Of a stretch of 64,000 bases of DNA, positions 57,561 through 64,000 are shown piece after piece (position 1 is the first letter of the stretch; each line of letters starts with the position of its first letter). A program made the position numbers and the translations under genes. The DNA comes from Allocatelliglobosispora scoriae (lineage in GTDB: Bacteria; Actinomycetota; Actinomycetes; Mycobacteriales; Micromonosporaceae): NCBI RefSeq assembly GCF_014204945.1, contig NZ_JACHMN010000003.1:2046001-2110000 (forward strand), given 5' to 3'. The notes under the pieces were generated by a model, which saw only the letters and a list, made by a program, of their open reading frames with translations, did not search any database and was not told the origin of the DNA.

Positions 57561-57726
57561 TCCAGGCCGAGCGGGTCCAGGCCGAGCCGGTCCAGGCCGA
57601 GTGGGTCCAGGCCGAGTGGGTCCAGGCCGAGCGGGTCCAGGCCGAGCGGGTCCAGGCCGAGCGGGTCGGTCCAGGCCGAGACGAGTCCAGGCCGAGACGG
57701 TGCAGGCCGGGTCAGGTCAGGCCGAG
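57561..57726. repeat. 15-base tandem repeat after the LamG-type gene
   Basis: About eleven copies of a TCCAGGCCGA unit; the first seven start at exact 15-base steps (57561 to 57651), the rest at 15-19 bases. On the minus strand the unit reads TCGGCCTGGA. The last unit overlaps the final codons of the gene ending at 57712 (CTCGGCCTGACC). Confidence 0.9.
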
Positions 57727-59928
57727 GATCGAGGTACCGATCGCCTGCTGCTTCGCCGAGGTCTGCGGCAGGTTGGTGAAGGGGTGGTCCTCCGCCCTCG
57801 GGTAGGGCCCCAGCCACCAGCCGAAATTGATGAGCATCGTGATACGGCGGTTGGCGGCGGCGAGGTTGAGGAAGGTCTGCTGCTTCGCCGCGATGGTCGC
57901 GTCGGTCGCTCCCGCGCACTCCTGCGGAGCCGACTCCGGTACGAGGAAGATCTGCTGCGCGGCGTTGGGCAGATTCGTGCCGAGCCACGTGATCGAGCTG
58001 GTCAGATCCGCCGCCGAGGCGCAGTACATGTCGAATCCGACCCGGTCGACGCCGGTGACCGGAGGCTGGGCGGGGTTGCCGAGGGTCGCATCCCGGCCGA
58101 AGAGGGTGAGCGTCAGTACCGCACCCTGGAACACCGCCCGGATCTGGCTGACGGCGTTCTGCAGATCGGCCTGGAGCACTCCCTTGAGGTAGGGCTCGTC
58201 GATGAGGTAGATCGAACCGATCTTGTCGATGTTCGATCCGATCTGCGCCCTCAGGCGGCCGAGCTGTCCCGGTGCGTCGCCGCGCGGGCTCCAGACGCCG
58301 CCGCTGCCGGGCAGGAACGTCTGCCACTGGGTGTCCACCGCGCACGAGTGCGGGCGGCAGTAGTCGAGGTACCCCTGGGCGACGTCCTCCAGGTAGATGT
58401 TGAGGTTGGTGTATCCGGCGACCTCCGGGGAGTGGTCGGCGTGGTCGGCGGGGTCCATCACGTCGAAGTAGCCGTAGTGGTTGAGCCCGCCGAGTTTCGA
58501 CAACCGCAGCTCGTCGACGGTGCTGACCGGCCCCGGCGCGGTGATGTAGCTGCCGAGCGAGACGTACTCCTGCACGCCGAGGTCGTACCCGAGGGTGAGG
58601 AAGAAGTTCTGCCCGTTGACGACGAGCGCGACCTCCCGTCCGGCGACCGTGAGCCCGACCCGGAAGGAGCCGTCGGCGGCGGGCGCCACGGCGGGCTCGG
58701 TGGTGAAGGTCGGGGCGCCGCGCCGGTAGAGCTGCAGCCGCCCGCTGGACCGGAGCACCAGTCCCAGGTCCACGTCGGCGTCGGTGACGTAGCCGTTGCC
58801 CGTGGCGCTCGGGCTGAGCATCAGCGACAGCCAGTCCGTGCCGGCGGTGTCGCCGACGACCGGGTCGAGCGTGGCACCGACCGCCGCGACGCCGTCGAGC
58901 GCCGTCGCGAGCGGCTTGTCGAGCCGGACCGCCGACGGTGCCAGGTGGAAGCTGAGCCGGTCCGGGTTGACCAGGTGGTTCACCTGCGACAGCCACGGCT
59001 GCGGCGGGGTCGAGGAGTTCCACAGGCCCGACGTACGCGTGTAGCGGTTGGCGACCACCCCCGGCTGGCGGGCGCGCAGCCCCTGGTTGAGGCCGTAGTC
59101 GGTGCCGGAATCCGCGCCGTCGAACGTCTCGGCGAACAGTTCCGGACTCGCCGCGATCGAGGTGTCGACCCGGGACACCCGCAGCGTGTCGAAGGTCGTC
59201 ACGGCGCTCCCGCCGGAGAGGTAGGCGCCCAGGTAGAGGTAGGCGAGGCTGGGCCAGCGGTGCTGCCCGGCCGGGACCGGCACCGAGAAGACCTGCCCGT
59301 TGACGGTGAGCGTCGCCGCGAGCGGCGCGACCGTCAGCGACACCTGGTAGGCGGCGGCCGGGGCGACCGAGCCGGTGAAGATCGGCTGCGCCGCGCGGCG
59401 GTAGACGGCGAGCGCACCGGCTGAGCTGACCGTCAGCCCCAGGTCGACATCGGCGTTGGTCGGGTAACCCCAGCTCAGGCGCGACCGGCTCAGCACCAGC
59501 GAGCCCCAGTCGGCGCCCGCGGTGCTGCCCGCGACCGGATCGATCAGCGCCGAGACGGTGAACTGCCCGCTTGCGTCGGCGACCGCCGGGGCACCCAGCA
59601 TGATCGCCGAGGTGCCGAGGTGGAAGCTCAGCCGGTCGGGGTGGGAGGGCTGGTTGACCTGCGCGTACCACGGCTTCGGCGGCACGCCCGTGTTCCACAG
59701 CCCGGAGACCCGGGTGTAGGAGACCGGCCCCGAGGTGCCGGTCTGCCGGGTGTCGAGCCCGACGTTGAGCCCGTAGAGGGGATCGGTGTTGGACGATCCG
59801 GTGAAGTCGTCGGCGAAGCTGCCGTAACGGAACAGGTCGACGGGGGCCACCGCGGCCCGCGCGGGCGCGGCGGTGCCGACCAGGGTGGCGGCCAGCAGGG
59901 TGAGGACCATCAGGGCACGACGGATCAT
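57712..59928 (-). CDS. Secreted protein with two duplicated beta-sandwich modules and a glycosidase-like C-terminal domain
   Basis: 738-residue exported protein. Signal peptide about 1-26. Two homologous modules follow (about 38-260 and 265-490), each with YGLN, an SGLWN block, the core NPDRLSFHL or its variant HPDRLSFHL, and a DADVDLGL or NADVDLGL segment, so the region arose by duplication and looks LamG-like. The C-terminal 240 residues may form a TIM barrel: HYGYFDVMDPADH, IGSIYLIDEPYLKG (a possible catalytic Asp-Glu) and VDRVGFDMYCAS. No known glycoside hydrolase family is recognised with confidence. Its 3' end merges with a 15-base tandem repeat. Confidence 0.75.
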   Translation of the reverse strand: MIRRALMVLTLLAATLVGTAAPARAAVAPVDLFRYGSFADDFTGSSNTDPLYGLNVGLDTRQTGTSGPVSYTRVSGLWNTGVPPKPWYAQVNQPSHPDRLSFHLGTSAIMLGAPAVADASGQFTVSALIDPVAGSTAGADWGSLVLSRSRLSWGYPTNADVDLGLTVSSAGALAVYRRAAQPIFTGSVAPAAAYQVSLTVAPLAATLTVNGQVFSVPVPAGQHRWPSLAYLYLGAYLSGGSAVTTFDTLRVSRVDTSIAASPELFAETFDGADSGTDYGLNQGLRARQPGVVANRYTRTSGLWNSSTPPQPWLSQVNHLVNPDRLSFHLAPSAVRLDKPLATALDGVAAVGATLDPVVGDTAGTDWLSLMLSPSATGNGYVTDADVDLGLVLRSSGRLQLYRRGAPTFTTEPAVAPAADGSFRVGLTVAGREVALVVNGQNFFLTLGYDLGVQEYVSLGSYITAPGPVSTVDELRLSKLGGLNHYGYFDVMDPADHADHSPEVAGYTNLNIYLEDVAQGYLDYCRPHSCAVDTQWQTFLPGSGGVWSPRGDAPGQLGRLRAQIGSNIDKIGSIYLIDEPYLKGVLQADLQNAVSQIRAVFQGAVLTLTLFGRDATLGNPAQPPVTGVDRVGFDMYCASAADLTSSITWLGTNLPNAAQQIFLVPESAPQECAGATDATIAAKQQTFLNLAAANRRITMLINFGWWLGPYPRAEDHPFTNLPQTSAKQQAIGTSILGLT

Positions 59929-59969
59929 GCTCGCTCCAAGGTCTGCATGGGACGTTAGCGCCGCCGAGT

Positions 59970-60911
59970 CTAGGAGCGCGGCGCCGAATCACCAGGTGCA
60001 GAAGCTGGGGCTGACAGCGTCTCCCGGGCGCTGCGGGCCCGCACCGACCGGAGCCAGGCGTCGACCCGGGCCGCGTCCGGTGCGGCGGGCAGCGGCGTGT
60101 GGTCCAGGGCGTCGTCGAGCTCCGCGTGCAGCCGCAGCCGCCACGCCTCGACCTCGGTCCAGGGGACTTCGCCGCGGCGTACCCGCAGGAGTTTTTCCCG
60201 GTCGTCGCCCACATCGACCACGACGCGGCCGTGCCGCAGCAGCTCGCGGGCCGCGAGCAGCAGGCGGAGCAGGTGCATCACGTGCTTCCACTTGGGTTCG
60301 CCGTCGCGGCGCAGGTCACCCTCGATCTTCTTGAACTGGCTCAGCACATAGCCCGAGTAGGTCTGGTAGACGAGCTGCGACAGGAACGCCCCGCGCAGGT
60401 CGAGCAGCTCCTCGCCGAGCGGCGTCTGGGTGATCACGATGGGGGAGTGCAGGACCTCCAGCAGGTTCGGGTTGGCCTTGAGCGCCAGCTCGCAGAAGCG
60501 CTCGACCTCCCAGGAGAACTGCTCGGGCGCAGGCCCCTCCAGGTGCATCGGCGGCTTGCTCAACGACCAGAAATCGCTGGTCGGGGCCGCGTAGACCCCG
60601 CGCAGATCGGTGTCCGAGCCCGCCACGGCGAGGCCGTAGGCCTGCGACCCGACCACGGCGGCATAGATCGTGTGCGCGGTCACCAGCTCCGTCCCGCCGG
60701 TCGCGGGAAGAGTCGATTCCGACTGGTACGCCTTGCGCAGCGCCAGCTCGCCCCGCGCGCCCGGGATCTCCCGCCCGTCGGCGAGCCGGACGAGGTAACG
60801 CCCGTCGGCGGCCCGCTCCACGACCCGCCCGGTCGCACCCTTCTGCGCGCCGTCGATGAGGGTCCGCAGCACCACCTGCGTACCGACGGGCAACTCCGGC
60901 TCCGCAACCAT
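59970..60911 (-). CDS. Pol-beta-superfamily nucleotidyltransferase (COG3541-like) with N-terminal beta domain
   Basis: 313-residue protein. Residues about 1-60 form a small KOW/SH3-like beta domain (VVLRTLIDGAQKGATGRVVE). The nucleotidyltransferase core has the GS motif and first acids in VGSQAYGLAVAGSDTDLRGV; a helical C-terminal part follows (KWKHVMHLLRLLLAAREL). The COG3541 group includes RlaP, found beside RNA ligases, but no RNA repair gene is nearby. Metal-dependent nucleotide transfer is expected; the substrate is unknown. A TAGGCT box ends 6 bases before ATG 60911. Confidence 0.82.
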   Translation of the reverse strand: MVAEPELPVGTQVVLRTLIDGAQKGATGRVVERAADGRYLVRLADGREIPGARGELALRKAYQSESTLPATGGTELVTAHTIYAAVVGSQAYGLAVAGSDTDLRGVYAAPTSDFWSLSKPPMHLEGPAPEQFSWEVERFCELALKANPNLLEVLHSPIVITQTPLGEELLDLRGAFLSQLVYQTYSGYVLSQFKKIEGDLRRDGEPKWKHVMHLLRLLLAARELLRHGRVVVDVGDDREKLLRVRRGEVPWTEVEAWRLRLHAELDDALDHTPLPAAPDAARVDAWLRSVRARSARETLSAPASAPGDSAPRS

Positions 60912-60917
60912 CCCCGC

Positions 60918-60923
60918 AGCCTA
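60918..60923 (-). promoter_or_regulatory. Candidate leaderless -10 box of the nucleotidyltransferase gene
   Basis: TAGGCT on the minus strand ends exactly 6 bases before ATG 60911. Confidence 0.5.
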
Positions 60924-60949
60924 GAGCTCCCCTCCCGCCCCCGCACCCG

Positions 60950-61017
60950 AAGATCGCCGCAACTCTTGAAGAGTTGGTGCTTCATAGCACCAACTCTTCA
61001 AGAGTTGCGGCGATCTT
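60950..61017. repeat. Family A double element between divergent genes
   Basis: Perfect 32-base arms (60950-60981 and 60986-61017) with a 4-base loop TCAT; each arm carries AAGATCGCCG, the 17-base palindrome and GTGCT. It lies between genes that both read away from it. Confidence 0.92.
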
Positions 61018-61022
61018 GGGGG

Positions 61023-61044
61023 TTCGTTGGGCATGCCCAACGAA
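61023..61044. repeat. 22-base perfect palindrome
   Basis: Arms TTCGTTGGGCA and TGCCCAACGAA with no spacer. Lies between two family A elements. Confidence 0.75.
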
Positions 61045-61075
61045 GCGACTGCGCGGCTGGGCCCCGTTTTAGCAC

Positions 61076-61092
61076 CAACTCTTGAAGAGTTG
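61076..61092. repeat. Family A palindrome, single copy with mixed flanks
   Basis: CAACTCTTGAAGAGTTG with TAGCAC on the left (inner module) and CGGCGATCT on the right (outer module): exactly one half of the double element 70 bases away. Confidence 0.88.
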
Positions 61093-61107
61093 CGGCGATC
61101 TCGGGGT

Positions 61108-61128
61108 CTACTAGAAATCTAGTAGAGT
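61108..61128 (+). promoter_or_regulatory. Toxin-antitoxin promoter and autoregulatory palindrome
   Basis: CTACTAGAAATCTAGTAG (61108-61125) is a perfect inverted repeat with 8-base arms. It overlaps TAGAGT (61123-61128), which ends exactly 6 bases before ATG 61135. Antitoxin binding would cover the -10 box, the usual autoregulation of such modules. Confidence 0.75.
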
Positions 61129-61134
61129 GGGGGG

Positions 61135-61446
61135 ATGGCGGCGAAGGCGAAAGCGGGCGGCGCGCCCGTGACGGTGACCGAGCTCAACCAGCAGACGACC
61201 GCGGTCCTGCGGCGGGTCAAGGAGGGGCAGTCCCTGCCGATCACCGAGCGGGGCCGGATCGTGGCGTTCCTGACGCCGCCGCCGCCGACCGTGACCGGCA
61301 ATCCGACGGTCGACCAGTGGATCGCCGAGGGGCGCCTGGTCCCGGCGCTCGTGCCGGGCACCGTTCTCGACCTGCTGCCGCTGCCCGACCCCGACGACGG
61401 CGACTTCTCCCTCGCCGACGCCGTGATCGCCGAGCGTGACCGGTGA
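61135..61446 (+). CDS. Phd/YefM-type antitoxin
   Basis: 103-residue antitoxin. The N-terminal DNA-binding fold is VTVTELNQQTTAVLRRVKEG followed by PITERGRIVAFL; the C-terminal half (WIAEGRLVPALVPG to DDGDFSLADAVIAERDR) would wrap the toxin. The gene is probably leaderless with an operator over its promoter. The stop overlaps the toxin start (GTGA), ensuring coupled synthesis. Confidence 0.88.
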   Translation: MAAKAKAGGAPVTVTELNQQTTAVLRRVKEGQSLPITERGRIVAFLTPPPPTVTGNPTVDQWIAEGRLVPALVPGTVLDLLPLPDPDDGDFSLADAVIAERDR

Positions 61447-61835
61447 TCTATCTCGACACCTCGGCGGCGGCGAAGCTCGTGCAGCACGAGCGGGAGTCGC
61501 AGGCGCTCGCCGTGTGGCTGGCGGCGAGGATCGGCCGGCCGCTCGTCTCCTCGGCGCTCATCTATCCGGAGCTGATCCGCGCGGTCACCCGGCACCGGCC
61601 GGGCCTCGCCGACCGGGCCATCGCCCTGTCGCAGCGGATCATGACGGTGCCGATCGCCGCCGACATCGTGGCGAGCTCGGCGACGGTCGGCAATCCGGGA
61701 CTGCGCACGCTCGACGCGATCCACCTCGCCACGGCGGTGGCGATCGGGGCCGAGCTGGAGGCGTTCGTGACCTATGACAAGCGGCTCGCGGCGGCGGCCG
61801 CGGAGATCGGCCTCACCGTCGCCGCACCCGCCTGA
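61443..61835 (+). CDS. vapC: VapC-type PIN-domain toxin
   Basis: 130-residue PIN ribonuclease. The four acidic metal ligands are present: D5 (MIYLDTSAAAKL), E43 (YPELIRAV), D91 (LRTLDAIHLA) and D112 (FVTYDKRL). VapC toxins cleave tRNAs or rRNA when freed from the antitoxin. The target is not predictable. GTG start within the antitoxin stop; no separate ribosome binding site. Confidence 0.92.
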   Translation: MIYLDTSAAAKLVQHERESQALAVWLAARIGRPLVSSALIYPELIRAVTRHRPGLADRAIALSQRIMTVPIAADIVASSATVGNPGLRTLDAIHLATAVAIGAELEAFVTYDKRLAAAAAEIGLTVAAPA

Positions 61836-61897
61836 GAGCACCCGCCGCTCGGCGGCGCCGTGCCATCGGCCGACCGGCGGGCGCTCGGTGCAGCGCG

Positions 61898-62539
61898 TCA
61901 GCCGATCCGGATCACGACGGTCTTGGCCGCCTTGTCGTGCAGGCACTGCTGCAGCGGCTTGTCCCAGAGCTGCCACAGCCCGTCGAGGTAGGAGAAGAAC
62001 GGCACGATCGTCCCGACGACCTGGCTGACGGCCCAGCGCTTGGCGAGGTCCGACCGGGTGAGCACGGTGACCGCGGGGTCGGCCGGCACGATCTTGATCT
62101 TCAGGACCCGCTTGCCGACCGTCTGCCCCTTGCGGAGCTGGTACTCGACGAAGTAGAGGTACGAGAAGATCATGACGACGCCGATGATGGCGAGCTCGAT
62201 CAGCAGGAAGATCCAGATCGATGCGAAGGGCATCGCCGGGTCGTAGGTCGAGCCGTAGGTGTTGGCGTTCGCCTCGAACTCCTGGAAGAAGTAGATCATC
62301 CAGATGATGAGCGCCGGAATGGCGACGACCATGGAGATCGCCCCGACGATGAGGCCGTCGAGCATGTAGGCGCCGAGGCGGTACCAGAAGTCGGCGAGCG
62401 GCGCACCGTTGGGCGCGGCCGGCACGAGGCGGACCTGCATCGGCGGCGCACCGTAGGGCGCACCCGGCCCGTACTGCTGCTGCGGGGGCGGTGTCCAGCC
62501 ACCGGGGATAGGGCTGGGCGGTTGCTGGGGTGTCGTCAT
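61898..62539 (-). CDS. RDD-family membrane protein
   Basis: 213-residue protein. A Pro/Gln-rich cytoplasmic N-terminus (about 1-50) precedes an RDD domain: PLADFWYRLGAYMLDGLIVG (Arg and Asp of the name), three membrane helices (AISMVVAIPALIIWMIYFF; WIFLLIELAIIGVVMIFSYL; a C-terminal segment near VSQVVGTIVPFFSYLDGLW) and GQTVGKRVLKIKIV. Function of the family is mostly unknown; some act in transport. ATG 62539 is chosen because GAGG lies 9 bases upstream; ATG 62548 is too close to it. Confidence 0.87.
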   Translation of the reverse strand: MTTPQQPPSPIPGGWTPPPQQQYGPGAPYGAPPMQVRLVPAAPNGAPLADFWYRLGAYMLDGLIVGAISMVVAIPALIIWMIYFFQEFEANANTYGSTYDPAMPFASIWIFLLIELAIIGVVMIFSYLYFVEYQLRKGQTVGKRVLKIKIVPADPAVTVLTRSDLAKRWAVSQVVGTIVPFFSYLDGLWQLWDKPLQQCLHDKAAKTVVIRIG

Positions 62540-62674
62540 GGTCGACATCCTCGCACTGCCGTGCACGTCGTGCAGCCCCAGCGTGGCAGCCTGGGACCGC
62601 CGAGGGGCCGACCCGATCCTGCGCGGGGGCGGTCCGCTTTCTGTCACAGGCTCGGCAGGGGTTGCGGGGGTGCC

Positions 62675-62680
62675 TACGGT
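62675..62680 (+). promoter_or_regulatory. Candidate -10 box of the C25 peptidase gene
   Basis: TACGGT, 7 bases before ATG 62688. Confidence 0.45.
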
Positions 62681-62687
62681 GTGGGGC

Positions 62688-64000
62688 ATGAGCATCAGCC
62701 GACACGAGGGCAACCAGGTCGACGTCGCCCTGACCTACTCGCCGAAGGACGTGGTGATCAAATCCACGCCCTATGGCGCACTGATCACACTGGACGGCGC
62801 CGCGGGCGTCGGCGAGCCCGGGGACCCGGCGCTGCCCAGGGCCGTCGTCCGCGTCGCGCTGCCCGAGGGGGCCATCGCCGTCAGCGCCACCGCCGAGGTG
62901 ATCGAGACACGGCAGCTCTCCAAGGAGCCGGTTCTGCTCGCACCCGTCCAGCCGCTGCGGGCCGGGATCAAGGAGTCGCTGCGGCGTACCCGGCTCGGTG
63001 GTGAGCGCGAGGCGGCGCCCGTACCCGCGATCGTCCTTCCGAACCTGGAGCGCTACGCGCGGCTGATGGCCGAGCCGCGACCCGTCGCGCGCCTGCTCGC
63101 GGTCGGTGACGGGCAGGCACCGGTGGCGACCGTGGAGATCAACCCGCTCGCTCTCGACGAGGCCGGCCACCTGATCCTGCACGAGCAGATCACCGTGACG
63201 ATCGGCTACCGGTTGCAGGACGAGGTGACCCGGGCGCAGAAGTGGCGCGACGTGACGCAGGGCCGGTTCACCTCGGCCACGCAGGCCGCCGACCACTTCA
63301 ACCTGCTGCGCAACCTCGTGCTCAACCCCGACGACGTGGTCCGCGTGCCGCCGTGGCTCGACGAGATCGTCGTCATCCGCAACGCGGAGTACCTCGTCAT
63401 CACCGACCGGCACTACTGGAACGCCGAGACGATCACGGCGGTCGCGTCGATCGCCGACGGCGACCCGGTCGCCGAGTTCGAGCGGCTCGCCGCCTGGAAG
63501 CGGGCCCGTGGCCTCAGCGCCCGGGTCGTCACGGTCACCGACATCGTCGGCGGTCACTACGGCGACTTCCGCACCGGCGCCCGGGACCTGCCCGAGGTGA
63601 TCCGCAACTTCGTCAAGCACGCGCGGCGCTCCTGGGGCACCCGGTGGCTGCTGCTCGGCGGCGACACCGAGATCGTGCCGACCCGCATCGCCGACGGCGG
63701 CTTCCTCGCCGAGGTCACCCCCGGGTCGGCGAACCCGCCCGCCGCGGGCGGCTCGCACTGGGCCGGGACCGAGCTGCACATCAACACCACCGGGATGGCG
63801 ATCTGGTGGGGCGCGGACAGCGAGAACACGCTGATCCGCCCCGACACCGGCCTCGTCGTACCCTACGACCCGACCGGCACCGCGGCGCTGGGCTGGCACT
63901 TCACCACCGACAACAGCTACGCCACCGCCTGCGGCTACCCGACCGACTTCGTGGTGGCGAAGGGCAGCGCCGCCCAGCTCAACACGACGCTGCGCTTCCT
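62688..64000 (+). CDS. Gingipain-type (C25) cysteine peptidase, N-terminal part (cut by window end)
   Basis: The frame is open for 437 residues to the window end. The first 200 residues look like a C25 propeptide (YGALITLDGAAGVGEPGDPA, then LPRAVVRVALPEGAIAVSA), and the caspase-like catalytic domain begins near EYLVITDRHYWNAETI, with ARGLSARVVTVTDI and SWGTRWLLLGGDTEIVPTR. The catalytic His-Cys pair lies beyond the window. No signal peptide is seen before the propeptide, which is odd for a family that is normally exported. C25 peptidases are best known from Bacteroidetes; actinobacterial members are little studied. Confidence 0.78.
   Translation, partial: MSISRHEGNQVDVALTYSPKDVVIKSTPYGALITLDGAAGVGEPGDPALPRAVVRVALPEGAIAVSATAEVIETRQLSKEPVLLAPVQPLRAGIKESLRRTRLGGEREAAPVPAIVLPNLERYARLMAEPRPVARLLAVGDGQAPVATVEINPLALDEAGHLILHEQITVTIGYRLQDEVTRAQKWRDVTQGRFTSATQAADHFNLLRNLVLNPDDVVRVPPWLDEIVVIRNAEYLVITDRHYWNAETITAVASIADGDPVAEFERLAAWKRARGLSARVVTVTDIVGGHYGDFRTGARDLPEVIRNFVKHARRSWGTRWLLLGGDTEIVPTRIADGGFLAEVTPGSANPPAAGGSHWAGTELHINTTGMAIWWGADSENTLIRPDTGLVVPYDPTGTAALGWHFTTDNSYATACGYPTDFVVAKGSAAQLNTTLRF

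Noticed and set aside
57561..57726. CRISPR array
   Set aside because: Units of 15 bases follow each other without spacers and no cas gene is present; it is a simple tandem repeat.
57470..60214. Minus-strand open frame of 914 residues ending in a PLGLD-type repeat
   Set aside because: It is out of frame with the real gene (57712-59928, which has a signal peptide and duplicated domains). The repeat-coded tail is open only because the repeat period is a multiple of three.
59970..60911. RNA repair operon member (RlaP with an RNA ligase)
   Set aside because: The COG3541-like core fits, but no RNA ligase or polynucleotide kinase gene is in the neighbourhood.

Overview
The window is very GC-rich, gene-dense and dominated by third-position G/C. 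It looks like a chromosomal segment of a filamentous actinomycete, probably a member of the Micromonosporaceae. That placement is an inference from gene content (DUF6412 next to a short YidC, AAA/DUF5925, MacRS-type two-component system, ABC-2 pairs, many secreted CAZymes and peptidases, a bldA-type TTA codon) and from base composition; no rRNA or other marker is present. I see no tRNA, rRNA, CRISPR array, transposase or phage gene.

Layout. 1-8.4 kb: the cut 5' end of an ATP-dependent DNA ligase, then a tightly coupled FtsX-type ABC exporter (two permeases and an ATPase) and a tandem GNAT protein. 8.5-19.2 kb: secreted enzymes (SMP-30-like propeller, GH92 mannosidase with two discoidin modules, M9 collagenase-like peptidase), DUF6412/YidC, an orphan OmpR-type regulator and a LysR regulator. 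19.4-25.3 kb: a very compact sugar-control cluster (ROK kinase, LacI regulator, ROK repressor), an ArsR-like regulator, an alpha/beta hydrolase and a membrane protein. 25.3-30 kb: one minus-strand run holding a MacRS-like two-component system, a KAS III fused to a heme-oxygenase-like domain, and a partner of unknown function. 30-35 kb: SH3-like secreted protein, RNase HI, methyltransferase, and a divergent TetR/MMPL efflux pair. 35-41.3 kb: two ATPase/permease ABC-2 pairs, a vanadium-haloperoxidase-like enzyme with a TTA codon, a NYN-like protein and a membrane protein. 41.5-49 kb: an unusual SDR, FMN reductase, a soluble histidine kinase and its regulator, a membrane HTH protein, an S1 protease and an AidB-like acyl-CoA dehydrogenase. 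49-64 kb: pirin, GH105, GT4, AAA ATPase, FKBP, small secreted proteins, Ogt, a LamG-duplicated putative glycosidase, a nucleotidyltransferase, a Phd/VapC pair, an RDD protein and the start of a C25 peptidase.

The most striking non-coding signal is four families of short dispersed elements built as long, often perfect inverted repeats (here A, B, C, D). About twenty copies lie between genes and one lies inside a coding end. Their arms co-vary, so different copies keep perfect stems with different sequences, and family A looks like a set of modules swapped around a 17-base palindrome. Many sit where terminators would be, but several lie between divergent genes.

A second recurring signal is a TANNNT hexamer 6-8 bases before the start codon of at least fourteen genes, the architecture expected for leaderless transcripts. 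This also decided several start codons. Operator-like palindromes occur before the ABC exporter, the SMP-30 gene, the GH92 gene and the MMPL gene.
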